Source of the DNA: Amylostereum areolatum
Taxonomy: Eukaryota; Basidiomycota; Agaricomycetes; Russulales; Stereaceae
DNA length: 64,000 bases
Direction: 5' to 3'
Assembly: GCA_012932865.1 (NCBI GenBank)
Contig: SAXG01000013.1
Location: 124,001-188,000 of the forward strand
Position numbers and translations under genes: made by a program. The notes beneath the pieces were generated by a model that was given only the letters and a program-made list of their open reading frames with translations, ran no database searches and had not been told where the DNA came from. Numbering within the stretch: the stretch's first letter is position 1; every line of letters starts with the position of its first letter. Below are positions 24,101-33,878 of this stretch, piece after piece.

Positions 24101-25430
24101 TCCTGGCTTCGACTACTTCGAGACCTTCGCTCCCACTGCCAAGTTCCAGGCCATCCGCACTGTCCTCGCCCTCGCCGCCGTCGAGGATCTCCACCTGCGC
24201 TCCATCGACATCTCCCATGCCTTCATCAATGGCGACCTCGATGCGGAGGTCTACATGAAGCAGCCTGAAGGCTTCGAGGAGGGTCCTCCTGGCGCGGTCT
24301 GCAAGCTGCAGAAGTCGATCTACGGCCTCAAGCAGGCCGCTCGCCTGTGGAAGATCAAGCTGATGGAGGTCCTGTGCGACAAGATGGGATTCCGCTGCAT
24401 CTACAGCGACGCGTCAATCTACGTGCTCCAGCGCGACGCTGTGCGCGTTCTCCTCCCTGTCTTCGTCGACGACGGCACCCTGGCGTCGAATTCGGAGCCT
24501 GTTCTCGACGAGATCATCGCCACTCTTCGCACGCACTTCAAGCTGCGAGACCTCGGCCCCACCTCCTTCCTCCTTGGCATCCACATCACTCGAGACCGCT
24601 CCCTTCGCACCCTCTTCCTCTCCCAGCGCCAGTACATCATCGACACGCTTGCGCGCTACAATCACGCCGACTGCCACCCTGTCACCACGCCTATGCTTCC
24701 TGGCTCGCGTCTGACGAAGGCCATGTCGCCCCAGAACGCTTCTGAGCGCGAATTCATGCAAAAGGTGCCCTATGGCAGCGCCGTCGGCTCCCTGCTCTAC
24801 ATCGCGACTGCGACCCGTCCAGACATCGCCTACACTGTCTCCAATCTCTGCCGCTTCATTTCGGACCCAGGTCCTCAGCATTGGCGCGCCGTCCAGCATC
24901 TGTTCAAGTACCTCCAGGGCACGAAGGACTTGAAGCTCGTGTACAGGCCGACCGACGACTCCGAGCTGTTCACCACCTTCACAGACTCGGACCACGGCGG
25001 AAACGTCGACAATGGCCGCTCCACAGGCGGGTATCTCGTCCGCATTGGTTCTGGCGCTGTCAGCTGGAGCTCTCGCCTCCAATCGCTCGTCGCACAGTCG
25101 ACGACCGAGGCGGAGTACATTGCTGCCGTCGAGGCTGGCAAGGAGATCGTCTGGATGCGCAACCTGCTCTCTGAGTTTGGCTACACAGTCGAGGGCGCTT
25201 CGCTCCTGTACTCGGACAATCAGTCGTCTATCAACGTCTCAAAGAATCCCGAGCATCATGGACGCATGAAGCACCTCGACCTGCGCTTCTACTGGCTGCG
25301 AGACGAAGTGGAGGCCGGCCGGATTGTTCTCAAGTTTGTGGGGACAAACGAGATGCCGGCCGACATCCTGACGAAGGCGCTGCCTCGTGAGCGCGTTGTG
25401 CGCTGCAGGGAGATGATGGGACTCGAGTAG
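21120..25430 (+). CDS. gag-pol: copia Gag-Pol polyprotein (intact)
   Basis: A single uninterrupted frame of 1,436 codons; the ATG at 21120 (MSDSIPKIDALTGQNY) was chosen because copia Gag typically opens near the LTGxNYxxW block. In order: Gag with a CCHC knuckle CAFCKKSGHEEKTC (residue about 231); protease DTGATSHM (about 305); integrase zinc finger around HRRLAHFNHAGL (about 445) and catalytic core with HSDLHG, DDKGGEYMG and QNGVAERANRTIEE; reverse transcriptase with FAPTAKFQAIR, YGLKQAARLW and FVDD (about 1115); RNase H with TDSDHGG (about 1289), AQSTTEAEY and DNQSS. PR-IN-RT-RH order is diagnostic of copia. All catalytic residues I checked are present, so the protein is probably competent, but the displaced LTR deprives it of its own promoter. 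Confidence 0.95.
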   Translation: MSDSIPKIDALTGQNYKDWSNEVLAWLQTKGWDAVVLGETSKPADTAAAALKEYTSICSKAGGAIYLLISKDQRGPVDDLRRDAPAMWTKLEALHVKKAPGARFNAYDDLFNVRKKEDESLLAMATRVDDAMRRIRSLRPASLTLEELDKELTTMAYIRALPSEYSSFVSSLLLLEKLDPDSVKDAFVREETNRERNPEFFKPDASSALSASSSGASGKAKGQSSRPRLTCAFCKKSGHEEKTCYQKQIKDLRSRLGDKANAASSSSDGFNPAGEHAGSAASASVAPSDPLSPLQLDADVDWNADTGATSHMTPHRHFFASYRPLRTPIRLADGKTVYSAGVGSVVFNPVVAGKAQGAVEFTRVLHVPHLRNNLLSVLYLAKHKAFVVTIKGSRVSFAKDGAVWFTATINDANTAYLDGSTSTASHYALSAALAASTPLDASLWHRRLAHFNHAGLQRIVRENLVTGLVFNSLEKPDPICEPCLAGKMHADPFPSSTTVYTKRLALVHSDLHGPLPVRTASGYRYWVLYIDAASRFYAVYLLRKKSDQYEAFKDFKAWAEKQTGEKLLALQDDKGGEYMGRNMDEFCSLHGIERRHTTRNRPQQNGVAERANRTIEEGVTAMLAESGLPASFWGEALSAYIHVRNRLPTAAIKAHTTPFELWHGSKPDVSRLRVWGCTAYVHIQRDKRKGLQPHMVKAAFIGYPEGYKGWKFWDPIAKKVIICERADFDERDFPRSRLNKPLLPSPSAPLFPPPPPSEPAPSQPVLDAGGDDDSSSAEQDEPDLPPAPPADEHDQDAADPAPAPPAADPAPPSPHAGPSRPAPRGRKRAASPTGPLRRSTRDAVVKARSNSWQPQPVPSKAKVREPLPAVESDEEDDAHSDSPEPWANDDVYSAQETPEAAFAIHTALETALLSADGEPLSYRQAMQRPDAEMWLAACREELDAHAANGTWSIASLPPGAHAVASRWVFKVKRKEDGSIERYKARVVAKGFAQRPGFDYFETFAPTAKFQAIRTVLALAAVEDLHLRSIDISHAFINGDLDAEVYMKQPEGFEEGPPGAVCKLQKSIYGLKQAARLWKIKLMEVLCDKMGFRCIYSDASIYVLQRDAVRVLLPVFVDDGTLASNSEPVLDEIIATLRTHFKLRDLGPTSFLLGIHITRDRSLRTLFLSQRQYIIDTLARYNHADCHPVTTPMLPGSRLTKAMSPQNASEREFMQKVPYGSAVGSLLYIATATRPDIAYTVSNLCRFISDPGPQHWRAVQHLFKYLQGTKDLKLVYRPTDDSELFTTFTDSDHGGNVDNGRSTGGYLVRIGSGAVSWSSRLQSLVAQSTTEAEYIAAVEAGKEIVWMRNLLSEFGYTVEGASLLYSDNQSSINVSKNPEHHGRMKHLDLRFYWLRDEVEAGRIVLKFVGTNEMPADILTKALPRERVVRCREMMGLE

Positions 25431-25440
25431 GCGTCTCATC

Positions 25441-25449
25441 ACGGGGGAG
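25441..25449 (+). other. copia polypurine tract
   Basis: ACGGGGGAG abuts the 3' LTR and would prime plus-strand DNA. The TRIMs carry ACGGGGGTG in the equivalent position. Confidence 0.75.
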
Positions 25450-25900
25450 TGTTGAAGATATTCGTTTATGTCTGATTTCTACGCCTTTATTCTGTTCTAT
25501 CTCCCTTCTATTCGCGTCTATTCCGCTCCATTCACCCTATTATCATCTAATTCCGCGTCTATACCCTCACATGCCCTCTCCACTTCACCCACTGTTCGCT
25601 ATTGTACTGTACTTACTGTAGTTCAGCCTGAGCTAGCTTCCCTAGCTTCAGTTTCGAGTTAGTTACCGCTTTAGGTCGATTCTCGGCTTATTCCGAGTTT
25701 CCTCCCACGCTCCATGGCCTCTACCTGCAGCCACACGCGTCTGCTCCTCCTCAGTCGCTCATTCTGTGCTGCAGGTATGCCCTTTGCTCGTTTCTGTCTT
25801 GTTTCTCAGTCGCTCATTCTGTGCTGCAGCAATCCACTGTTTGTGTCAGTTCTGAGCGTCCCTAGCTAGTTGGCTAGCCCCTTCAACTGCGACTTCAACA
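25450..25900 (+). repeat. copia 3' LTR
   Basis: 451 bp, TGTTGAAG...CTTCAACA, in normal orientation relative to gag-pol and followed directly by the AATAT target duplication. Confidence 0.92.
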
Positions 25901-25905
25901 AATAT

Positions 25906-26630
25906 TGCCATATTTTGGAAGGTGAGATCGGGGTAAGTGCAAACCATCTCAAAGGCAGATATGAAGTTCATCATATGTGTACTATTGTTCAATAGGATAG
26001 GCAACTCGGCAACACTAGAGGAGGTACATCAGACATTCACGTTCATCTGGGATATGGGATAGACAAAGAACAAGGAGGCATTGATATGGGGATTATGAAT
26101 TGGCACTTGCGGCTGCACTTTTTGCTGGGTCTGGGTGACGTGGACATCATAGCCACAGTTGTGAATGAGATAAGAGAAGACAGCTGTGCTATGCTTCATC
26201 TCACAATAGATGTCAAGGGCATAGGGCATCCATGGAGGAGGTGCTTCCCCTATAGAAAGGAGGAGATGGTGGACGAACCAGCCTCCAAGAACCGAGCGGG
26301 TCTCCGCATATCAAGTCCAAAATTTTACACCGCATTTCAATCGCACTTTGTAGTAGTCAAGCATTGTGAATTCAATACTGAAGCAATAGGGCAACGGGCA
26401 TCGTGATCTAATAGTCATTTACGGACTATGCAATATGATATTGTAACAAGTCTTGGGGGCATAAGAAACAGAGTATCCAGATAGAGTAGAAAAGCGGCAA
26501 TAGGTGAAATAGAAAACAGGAAGGCATTAAGCAGTGTGAAAGTAGCAATGGTGATAAGCATGGGCAAGTAAGTATATCATAAGTCTAGTGCAGATTGAAA
26601 GAAGATAATATGAAGAGGGTTTGTGGAGAT
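25906..26630 (-). pseudogene. 5' part of the unrecognised gene cut by copia
   Basis: Minus-strand frames are codon-like in patches: ALDIYCEMKHSTAVFSYLIHNC at about 26229-26150, and ISAFEMVCTYPDLTFQNMAIF at about 25970-25906 running into the insertion site. The frame changes between them and splicing was not resolved. No domain is recognised. The stretch between the patches and the gene that ends at 26631 shows nothing else. Confidence 0.3.
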
Positions 26631-29600
26631 CTAAACACCGACCGGAGAAGCAATTATAACAGCACCCGACAAGTTTAGGCTTACCATCTCAGAGGATCCC
26701 TTACCATCCTTATCCTTTGTGGTGTACAGAGACGCGGTATACAGACACATGATAAGAGCATGCGGTGGCAAGTTGCCCATCCAGAGTGTTGAAAACACAG
26801 AGGGACCTTCAGTCATAAAGTGAAACACAAAGTGGACTGGCCGGGGATTGAACCCAGGACCTCCCATATTCTAGAAGGGTGCTCTAACCAACTGAGCTAC
26901 CTGTCCGATAGTGGGAACAGGTTGGTAGTTGATATAGAGAATATCACCGAGCTCTGATTGTGTGCAACAGGCCAGGGCTTAGCCTTATTTCAACACACCC
27001 CCGTAAGACCAGGCCTGATGTGATCTTAGGCACTCGCCACTTGTGCCCAACAGTAATCATGAAGGCGGGTGCTGCTACCATGTTGAAAACACAGAGGGAC
27101 CTTCAGTCATAAAGTGAAACACAAAGTGGACTGGCCGGGGATTGAACCCAGGACCTCCCATATTCTAGAAGGGTGCTCTAACCAACTGAGCTACCTGTCC
27201 GATAGTGGGAACAGGTTGGTAGTTGATATAGAGAATATCACCGAGCTCTGATTGTGTGCAACAGGCCAGGGCTTAGCCTTATTTCAACACAGAGGGGTAA
27301 CTTGGCTTTGCCCTTAGCAGTAAGCATGTCGCTAAGCTTGGGGAACTTTCCAGTGTAGCCCTTCTTGTAGAGTTTGCGAGCATCCCAAACCGGAACTGAA
27401 GTATGCTCAAGTCAGCGGAGTCAGGTAGCAAGTTTAGTGCTGCACACTATTTACCTATCTCCTCCGCACTCAAAGCACGCCGTTGAAGCAGATTGGAAAG
27501 CCCAGGAGCTAGCTTAGACCGTCCACCCTGTTTGGCAATAGCCTTGCTGAAAAGGTTAGACTGGCCTATGGTAGGCTCATCCTCAACTTCTGTCAACAGT
27601 ATGATATCAATTCAATGGAAAGAACACATAAGATGTCGATTACATACCGGCTTCCTGAATCCTAGATATCTCGGCCCACTTGGTTGAAAATGAGACAAAT
27701 CCCTCCAGGTTGGTGTAGTAGCCCAGGTTGCGCTTCTTGAACGAAGTGGCAAGGAAGGCCTTCCGACGTTCAGAGTGCTGATATGCAGCAGCACCATAGA
27801 TCACCTTGAATCCTCGCAGCTTGTCCGAGGTGAGCTGCAAAGAGTCTACCTCTAGGTTGCTCTGGATGACCCACATGGGCTCAAAGAGGAGCGCAGGAGT
27901 ACCCTTGGTACACAGGATTAAACTGCCTGCACGACCTCCTAGCTTCTGCAGGCTGCACTCCCTGGGATCACCAAATGCAGGGCTGACTAGCTTTTCTTCC
28001 TCACTGCCGCGATAGCACACAGTATCCATGATTTGACTTAAACTTTGTTAGAACGATACAAACATATATTAAGACAGTCACTCACTCAATGTCATACTCA
28101 TTCCACATGTCCCACTCCAAGTTTTCGAACCCGTAAGCCGTCTCCTGGAAGGTACCCGTACAATTGACAGCCCTAACACATATAAGCCTTTAGGCACACA
28201 GGGCAAAAAATGTGGTAAACTCACGTGGTATAGCTGAAAACATTGTTCCAACGACCTTTTTCGAGATGACTCTGCATATCCTTGCTAGTATAGTAGCATC
28301 TGAATGTACGTGAGTACACGCTCATAGAGTAACAATATGAAACATACTGGGGCTGCTCTTCCTCGTTGTGATCCTCGCTCACTGAATCCTGGTCTGGCTT
28401 CTTGACGCTCTCTTCCTCATCACTCTCCGTTGCAACAGCCATGCCCTTGGTAGCCGCCATCTTGTTTTGTTGGACCAAACGCTTCATACCAAGGACCGCA
28501 TTGCCATCCACCCGGCCCTTGCCTTTGTTGGCCTTAGCCTCCTTAGCTGCACGTACCGCACTGGTAGGAAATATGTAAGTAGAAAATATAGCCAGAAAGT
28601 TGATTCCAACTCACAGCTTCTCATCACGTTCATCATCAGCAGCCGTTTTCTTGCGCAACTTCTTCGGCGGTACAGTCCTACACGCTATTCCGATCAGTTA
28701 TAATGCAATCCACAATAGAAGGAGTATGCACTCCAACTCGTCCTCAGAGACGATGAAGCTCTTTAGGTTGCCGTCAGAGTCAGCATCCGAATCAACATCC
28801 ATGGGCTCGTCCATTGACTCTTCGGCTTCATCGTCAACCAGATATTTAACACCTTTGGCCTTGATCTCTTTTACGTCCATATCCATATTGTCGTCTTCAG
28901 AGGCATCACCATCCTTGTCGGAGTCGGGCTGGACAGGGTGGGGAGTATCCTCCCGGCTAATAGCACATATATTCTGTCAGTCAAACCCTCATAAGATATA
29001 TATTAAGTGAGACGTACACTTGCTTACGCCTCTCAATAACAACCTCGGCTCTATTATGGATGATGCGTTTGATACCACGAGTGCTGAACTTTGAGTTAGC
29101 ATAAGTAGAAGCAGACAGGAGAAGAACAGACTTTATCTTTGCCTTCGCGTCTTTCTCGACCTTGACCTCCTCTTCTTCATCTGAAGAATCGATACTGATT
29201 ACATGGACCTTGGAGGGTTTGTTCTCCTCATCACTATCCCTAGAACAAGTTAGAATCTGTTGCTCACTCTACGAAGTGAAGAGCTCCTACCGAGTTTTCC
29301 GCTTTGAAGCACCTGTAGCCTTATCCTTTGCCGAGGACTGACTAGCCTTCTTGACTCCCTTTTGGGGCCCAGCACGAACTCTGATGTGTTATTTTAGACA
29401 AGAACAGGTATGGTGATGTAGATTAAGTACTCACCTCTTGCCACCTTTCTTTTGCACAGGCTGAGCCTTGCTATTAGATGGACCAGCCTGGGGGGAGTCA
29501 TGATCTGATGGAGTGTACGAAGGCACAAACCACCTAGCAGCACCGTAATCAACTTAAGCAATATGATGTCGCAAGAAGAACTCACGCAGGCTCTGGAGTG

Positions 29601-30406
29601 CAGGGCTCATCTTCACCATCCTTGCCAGGACGTATAGCATGGATCAGCTGTTTCACCTTCATGCGTGTGACCACCCCTGTCTTCGGGTCAACAATCTCCT
29701 TGATAGTCTTGAAAGGAGTGCTAGTGGTGTGTCAGTACATATACTAGAAAGACTAAGTATACAGAACACTCACTCCTTGTTGGGATTCTCCTTCAAATAC
29801 TTCTTTCCCGCCTCGAGGATAGAAGCGTCAGAATCAATGAGGGTATCGTCTGATACATTAGGAGAGCTATATTATATATAAGTATCAATGTGTGCTAGAG
29901 ACGGCAATCACATACGTCTTCTTGTTGGCCTGTTTAGCCCGTTTATCCTGGAGGGGAGGAGTGTTCCTAAAATGCAGTGAGTTAAGGTCGATAAAAAGAA
30001 GAAGTGCAACATACTTTGTATTTTTCCCCGTCTTCTTCTGCAAGGGGGTATCGGACATCTCATCGTCCTCCCCAGATGACCTATAAAATTGGTAGTAGAT
30101 GGGATAATTAGGATGGGTTAGGAACAGATGGAATCCAAAAATGTACACAGATGGCTCGCAGGTGTTCTTATTCTTGCCAGTCAGGTCAAGCGGCTTAACT
30201 CTATATTGAATCAAAAACCATTAGTATCCAGAAAATTCATTGAACTTAATAGCTCACTTCTTAGAGGGCTGTGCGCGAGAGCGAGCCTTTGCAACGGGGC
30301 TAACCTTCTTTATAACTGCCTCCTTGACCTTGACAGCAGTGCGAGGAGAAGCAGAGGTCTTGGATTTAGTCTGAGTGCGTGAGCTGGTGCGACGAGAAGG
30401 AGCCAT
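26631..30406 (-). CDS. Multi-exon hypothetical protein, last exon split by a TRIM
   Basis: Exon 1 (30406-30258) opens at an ATG with MAPSRRTSSRTQTKSK, a basic Ser/Lys/Arg-rich tail. GT-AG introns of about 50-80 nt follow; the first (donor at 30257) and second were checked for phase. Middle exons encode alternating Lys-rich and acidic Asp/Glu-rich segments (30060-28350), as in chromatin-associated proteins. The C-terminal part, about 28200-27290, forms a more globular region (for example LCTKGTPALLFEPMWVIQSN, FKVIYGAAAYQ). The last exon, from 27395, is interrupted at 27290 by TRIM 3 and resumes in phase at 26786, ending at 26631. Without splicing out the TRIM the protein would end in the TRIM sequence. 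No known domain recognised; internal exon borders are approximate. Confidence 0.55.
26833..26906 (-). tRNA. tRNA-like sequence in TRIM 3 LTR
   Basis: Same 74-nt cloverleaf as at 12129-12202; no difference seen. Confidence 0.6.
27127..27200 (-). tRNA. tRNA-like sequence in TRIM 3 second LTR
   Basis: Same 74-nt cloverleaf as at 12129-12202; no difference seen. Confidence 0.6.
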
Positions 30407-31262
30407 TGCTAGAGATTGAAAGGGGTGGTGGAGTGGAGGAAATTAAAGGATCAGTGGGAATGGGAGCGCAAAGTGGTGTCCGGGAGTTGGGGGAGACTAG
30501 GACGAGTTAACCATCCAAGTCCTGCACTCTTTTATACATGGATAGGGAGAAACTGTTTCAATACTAAGTCACAATTCCCTTGGGAGACAGATTTGCTCAC
30601 CAATATGCTGTGGACGGGCCATTCAGCCCGCCCATACCGAGCCTTGGCCTCCTCTATTGCGATGCCATTGCAGCCCCCAACGAGCCCATATTCTGGCCTC
30701 GCTAAGAAAATTCGTGAACAACTGCAAGTCATTGGAGGGCGGTAGACAGATGTGCAAAGAAGCTGAAGCCCCTGTCAACCAGAGATGGTGGAACCAGGCT
30801 AGACCATTGAAGCGGACTGGACCCTTCAACGATGAGAAGGCACATATTTCGATGTTAAGATGATCGACTTTCCAAACTTCACAACCTCTGCTGTAATCCA
30901 TGGTACTGCTCCAGCTGAACTAGGCTATTCACCCATCTCAATTCAATTGCCAGACAATAGTATCTCGTGCTTGGAATGCAGGAAAAGACAACATTTATCT
31001 CCTAAGTGGTTCTCCTCAAACTACTCCTTACGAAGGACATCGGCTAGATGTGACAATGGAAGCAGGAGATGATCGCGCTTGAAACAAAACTACGTCGGCA
31101 AGGCAATTCTAGGCCCTCACTTAGACATGGACTTGGTACATGGAGGAAGCGTTGGCCTTCATATTTTACCCTTAGAGTCTACGGGGTCTCCTCACTTTTC
31201 TGTCTCATCTCCCTTTCCCCCAGACTCTCTTTCTCACCTCCTCTATCTCTATCTTGCTGATA
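30407..31262. other. Divergent intergenic region
   Basis: Lies between a minus-strand and a plus-strand gene start and so probably contains both promoters. TTTATA-like sequence occurs near 30530 and pyrimidine-rich tracts at 31195-31250 directly precede the ATG at 31263. No coding feature recognised. Confidence 0.4.
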
Positions 31263-32532
31263 ATGGACTCTATCATTGAATTCTTCTCCAAAGAGCAGTA
31301 TGGTGTGTATGACAAGTTATCATCACTTGATCCCTTTTGACAAGATCTATCCTAGTGGAGCACTTGCATAACCTCACGTCTCAGTATATAGATGAGCGTG
31401 AGCCTTCAACTCTGCTTAGTATGCTTCCGACGGTGCGTTCATAGCCATTTACGTGATAGCTGCATATACCTAACCTATACTATGTAGCTTGACCTGTCTA
31501 CATGTGGCGGTATTGTGGTGCAAAAGGATAGCGACGGTGCTGCATCGGCCCATACTCGAAGTGAAGGTGGCTTGGAGGAAGGTGTATACATCGTTCATGG
31601 CTTGGTCGCTGCCCTTGATCTCTCTCCTATCACTCATAAGTCTCAGTAAGTTGCATTCAATTTATGCATAACCACAATGACTGACAGTTATCCAGACTTA
31701 TGCCAAAGCCTGCCTGGGCCAAACAGAGCATATCTATCATCGGCTTAGGCACACCTAGCTTTGACAAGGCGGTAGAGGGCCAGATACTCATTCACGACCA
31801 ACTTAGTACTGCGTATCGTCCAGGCTGCTTTGAGGAATAGTCGCCATCTCATTATGGCCCCTTCTTCGCACTAGAGTTCTCTAATCGCTACGTGACAAGG
31901 AGCAGTTCTGTCCGAGGCCAGCCAGCTATTCCCTTCACGCAGCAGGTCGACCCAAATGGAGTCATGGCAGACATTCTGTCTTCAGCCAGCACCCATCTGG
32001 ATGACAACAGGGTGCAATATTTCCGTCGCGATCCCACTTCGTATGTCTTATTCTCTATTGTTGATCCCTTATCATGTCTCTGATTGTATTCAATAGAGAG
32101 GATGGCTTTGTAGCTGAAGATCCCGCTCTCTTTCGTATTGGCCAAATCATTGAACTTCAAGTCTCATTCACTTCAGTACCCCTCTGGGGACGTAAAGGCA
32201 TGTTTCGTATGGCGACTAAGCTACGTGCTATAGCCATTCTGGATACCTACCTTCAGCAGGTCAGTCGTTTAGGTTGTAACTCTTACAATGTTGTTAACAC
32301 CTTGCAGGAATACGAGCAGCATCTTAGAAAAGTACGACTCATGGAGTTGACAGCTGTTGCGCCCCCTATCACAATCAAGCGCAGAGTTGGTTATGGAAAA
32401 GATAGTGCATTCAAGAGGGTCAAGGTTGCGGGGGAAAATATAGCTGTGCGGCAAAAAGGTGGTGAGGATCATATGGATGAGGATGTATTGTCTGTGGAGA
32501 GGGGTATTGGGGCAGTCGCTCTTAGAAAGTAG
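31263..32532 (+). pseudogene. Hypothetical protein gene, probably broken in its 5' half
   Basis: The 3' half is convincing: coding sequence ending YFRRDPTS, a 56-nt intron (32041-32096), EDGFVAEDPALFRIGQIIELQVSF, a 48-nt intron (32260-32307), then EYEQHLRKVRLMEL and a basic tail ending at 32532. All joins are GT-AG and in phase. The 5' half starts at an ATG (MDSIIEFFSKEQYGVYDK) but meets in-frame stops near 31338 and 31840 that I could not resolve as introns. It resembles repeated agaric proteins of unknown function. It may be a pseudogene or carry extra introns. Confidence 0.45.
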
Positions 32533-32709
32533 TATTATAGATATGAACAACGGATGGAATGTGGATGGAAATTCTTGATAAGACGTAGATGTGAGCAGTG
32601 AGTGAGGGATATCAAAGGGTTTTATAGACTTCCAAGAAAGATATAGGTGCAGAAAGACATCAATTGAGAAATGAAAAGCCTAGATTCCTAGTGTGAATGT
32701 CGAACACAA

Positions 32710-33653
32710 TCAAAACCCCCCAACAGCATTGTAACGAGGAGAAATTGTAAGGGTAGGAGTGAGGGGGGTACCATTGGAAACTATACCTTGTGAATCTATG
32801 AATGTGTGGCACCATATGCCATCCAGCACCCCAAACTGCCACATAACTCCTTCATCCTTGGCTCTGAAAAACATTCCATCTCCAAGTCGCGAAAGGTCCG
32901 GTATGAACCCATGCAATGGGCTTCCCGACACCAAAATGTATGCTCGTGGTGGATAGGAGGAAGGGTGTCTGGCCAACTGTAACCAAGGTATTTAAATGCT
33001 GCAACAACTTGAGTGAATTCTGGAGGAGAGGATGGCTCCACAGTGTAAAATGCAATACTGGAGAAGGTGTATTTGGGATATGGGACATAGAGAGTGTCGG
33101 CGGTGAGGAAGTTCATAAGGAGTGTGCATCCACAGTGGGTAAGGCTGAGGGAAGGCGGTCCAAAGGTGGTGACGGTGACATTGATGCGGGTGCCATCAGC
33201 ACGTCGGAGCTGGTAGATATATTCAACCCCCACTACGAGACTAGGGATTGTGGGTGGAATCTCGCTTATGACTGTATATCCTTCACTCTCTAGCTGTAGG
33301 AGATGGAAAAGGATGGTGCTGGCACTGCCTTTGGGTGCGAAGATGTCAAGAAGGTCTGTCTCCCACCGTCCCCAGTCTTCATTCTTGGATAGGAGCAATA
33401 GGAGAGCAGAGCCACCGAAGATGCCACCGGTAAGGCGAAGGACAAGGCAGAAGTGTGGAACTTTGTGCACCCAACGCCCAAAGAAGAACGTCAAGCGGTC
33501 TTCTAGGTGATCTTGGACCAGGACTTGTAGTTGTTTTGACACTATGCGGAGGGAGAGAAGATCTCGGATTGATAGAAATATGAAGATGTATAGGTGGATT
33601 TGGTCACTGGGAATGTCATCCATTTGGAGTTCGCTCTTGATAGCCAGAGACAT
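32710..33653 (-). CDS. F-box-like protein, copy 1 (frameshifted near C-terminus)
   Basis: Start ATG at 33651-33653 (MSLAIKSELQ), matching the paralogue's MSL start. Residues about 14-55 (DQIHLYIFIFLSIRDLLSLRIVSKQ...) fit an F-box, which would link substrates to an SCF ubiquitin ligase through Skp1. The rest shares the blocks LLMNFxTxDTLYVxYP and FWCRxxHCxGSxRTF with the neighbour at 33879. After RTFRD the frame runs to a stop at 32796, while the sequence matching the paralogue's VVWRFSIWDEIACV (VMWQFGVLDGIWCH) lies in another frame down to 32710. A one-base indel near 32890 or an unusual splice is likely. Confidence 0.6.
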
Positions 33654-33878
33654 AACAGTTAGAAGGGTTGCAAGATGGGAAGTGGGCAAGCAGTATGTTG
33701 CTGGCAAAACGAACAATTATTCCTGCGCCTAAGGCCCGAATACTTCCCAGGGTAGCGTGCTACTTGTAATTCTTACAAAAATCTCAAGCAATTCCAACTC
33801 CATCTTTGAGTCATCACATACATTAAGAGTTCCGCATACGTTAAGAGCTCAGTTCAAAAAGAATACATGCTCTGAGCC

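Larger units (their letters stand above)
19454..25900 (+). mobile_element. Ty1/copia element with inverted 5' block
   Basis: The 5-bp duplication AATAT (19449-19453 and 25901-25905) encloses the whole unit. On the plus strand it runs: TRIM 2 (19454-19956), 211-bp leader segment with PBS (19957-20167) and LTR (20168-20618), all in minus orientation; then leader remainder (20619-21119), gag-pol (21120-25430), purine tract and plus-orientation LTR (25450-25900). Flipping 19454-20618 restores LTR, PBS, leader, TRIM, leader, gag-pol, LTR, with the TRIM flanked by GCCCC on both sides. The two LTRs differ by one base I can see, so insertion and inversion are recent. Confidence 0.85.
26787..27289 (-). 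mobile_element. TRIM copy 3 in the last exon of a gene
   Basis: 503 bp, LTRs 26787-26995 and 27081-27289, core 26996-27080, flanked by CAGAG at 26782-26786 and 27290-27294. I see no difference from copies 1 and 2. It lies in the same sense as the host gene and breaks its coding frame between LPL and WMGNLPP. Confidence 0.92.

Noticed and set aside
20406..25662. Identical 64-residue frame present at both ends of the copia element
   Set aside because: It lies wholly inside the LTR, in opposite orientations, and is a by-product of LTR sequence.
20168..25900. A DNA transposon with 451-bp terminal inverted repeats
   Set aside because: The interior is an intact copia gag-pol, one repeat abuts a half-tRNA PBS and the other a polypurine tract, and the target duplication lies outside TRIM 2, all of which fit an inverted LTR block.
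26086..26406. Plus-strand 106-codon frame next to the copia 3' end
   Set aside because: The codon-like signal is on the opposite strand, continuing the gene interrupted by copia; the plus-strand frame has no recognisable motif.
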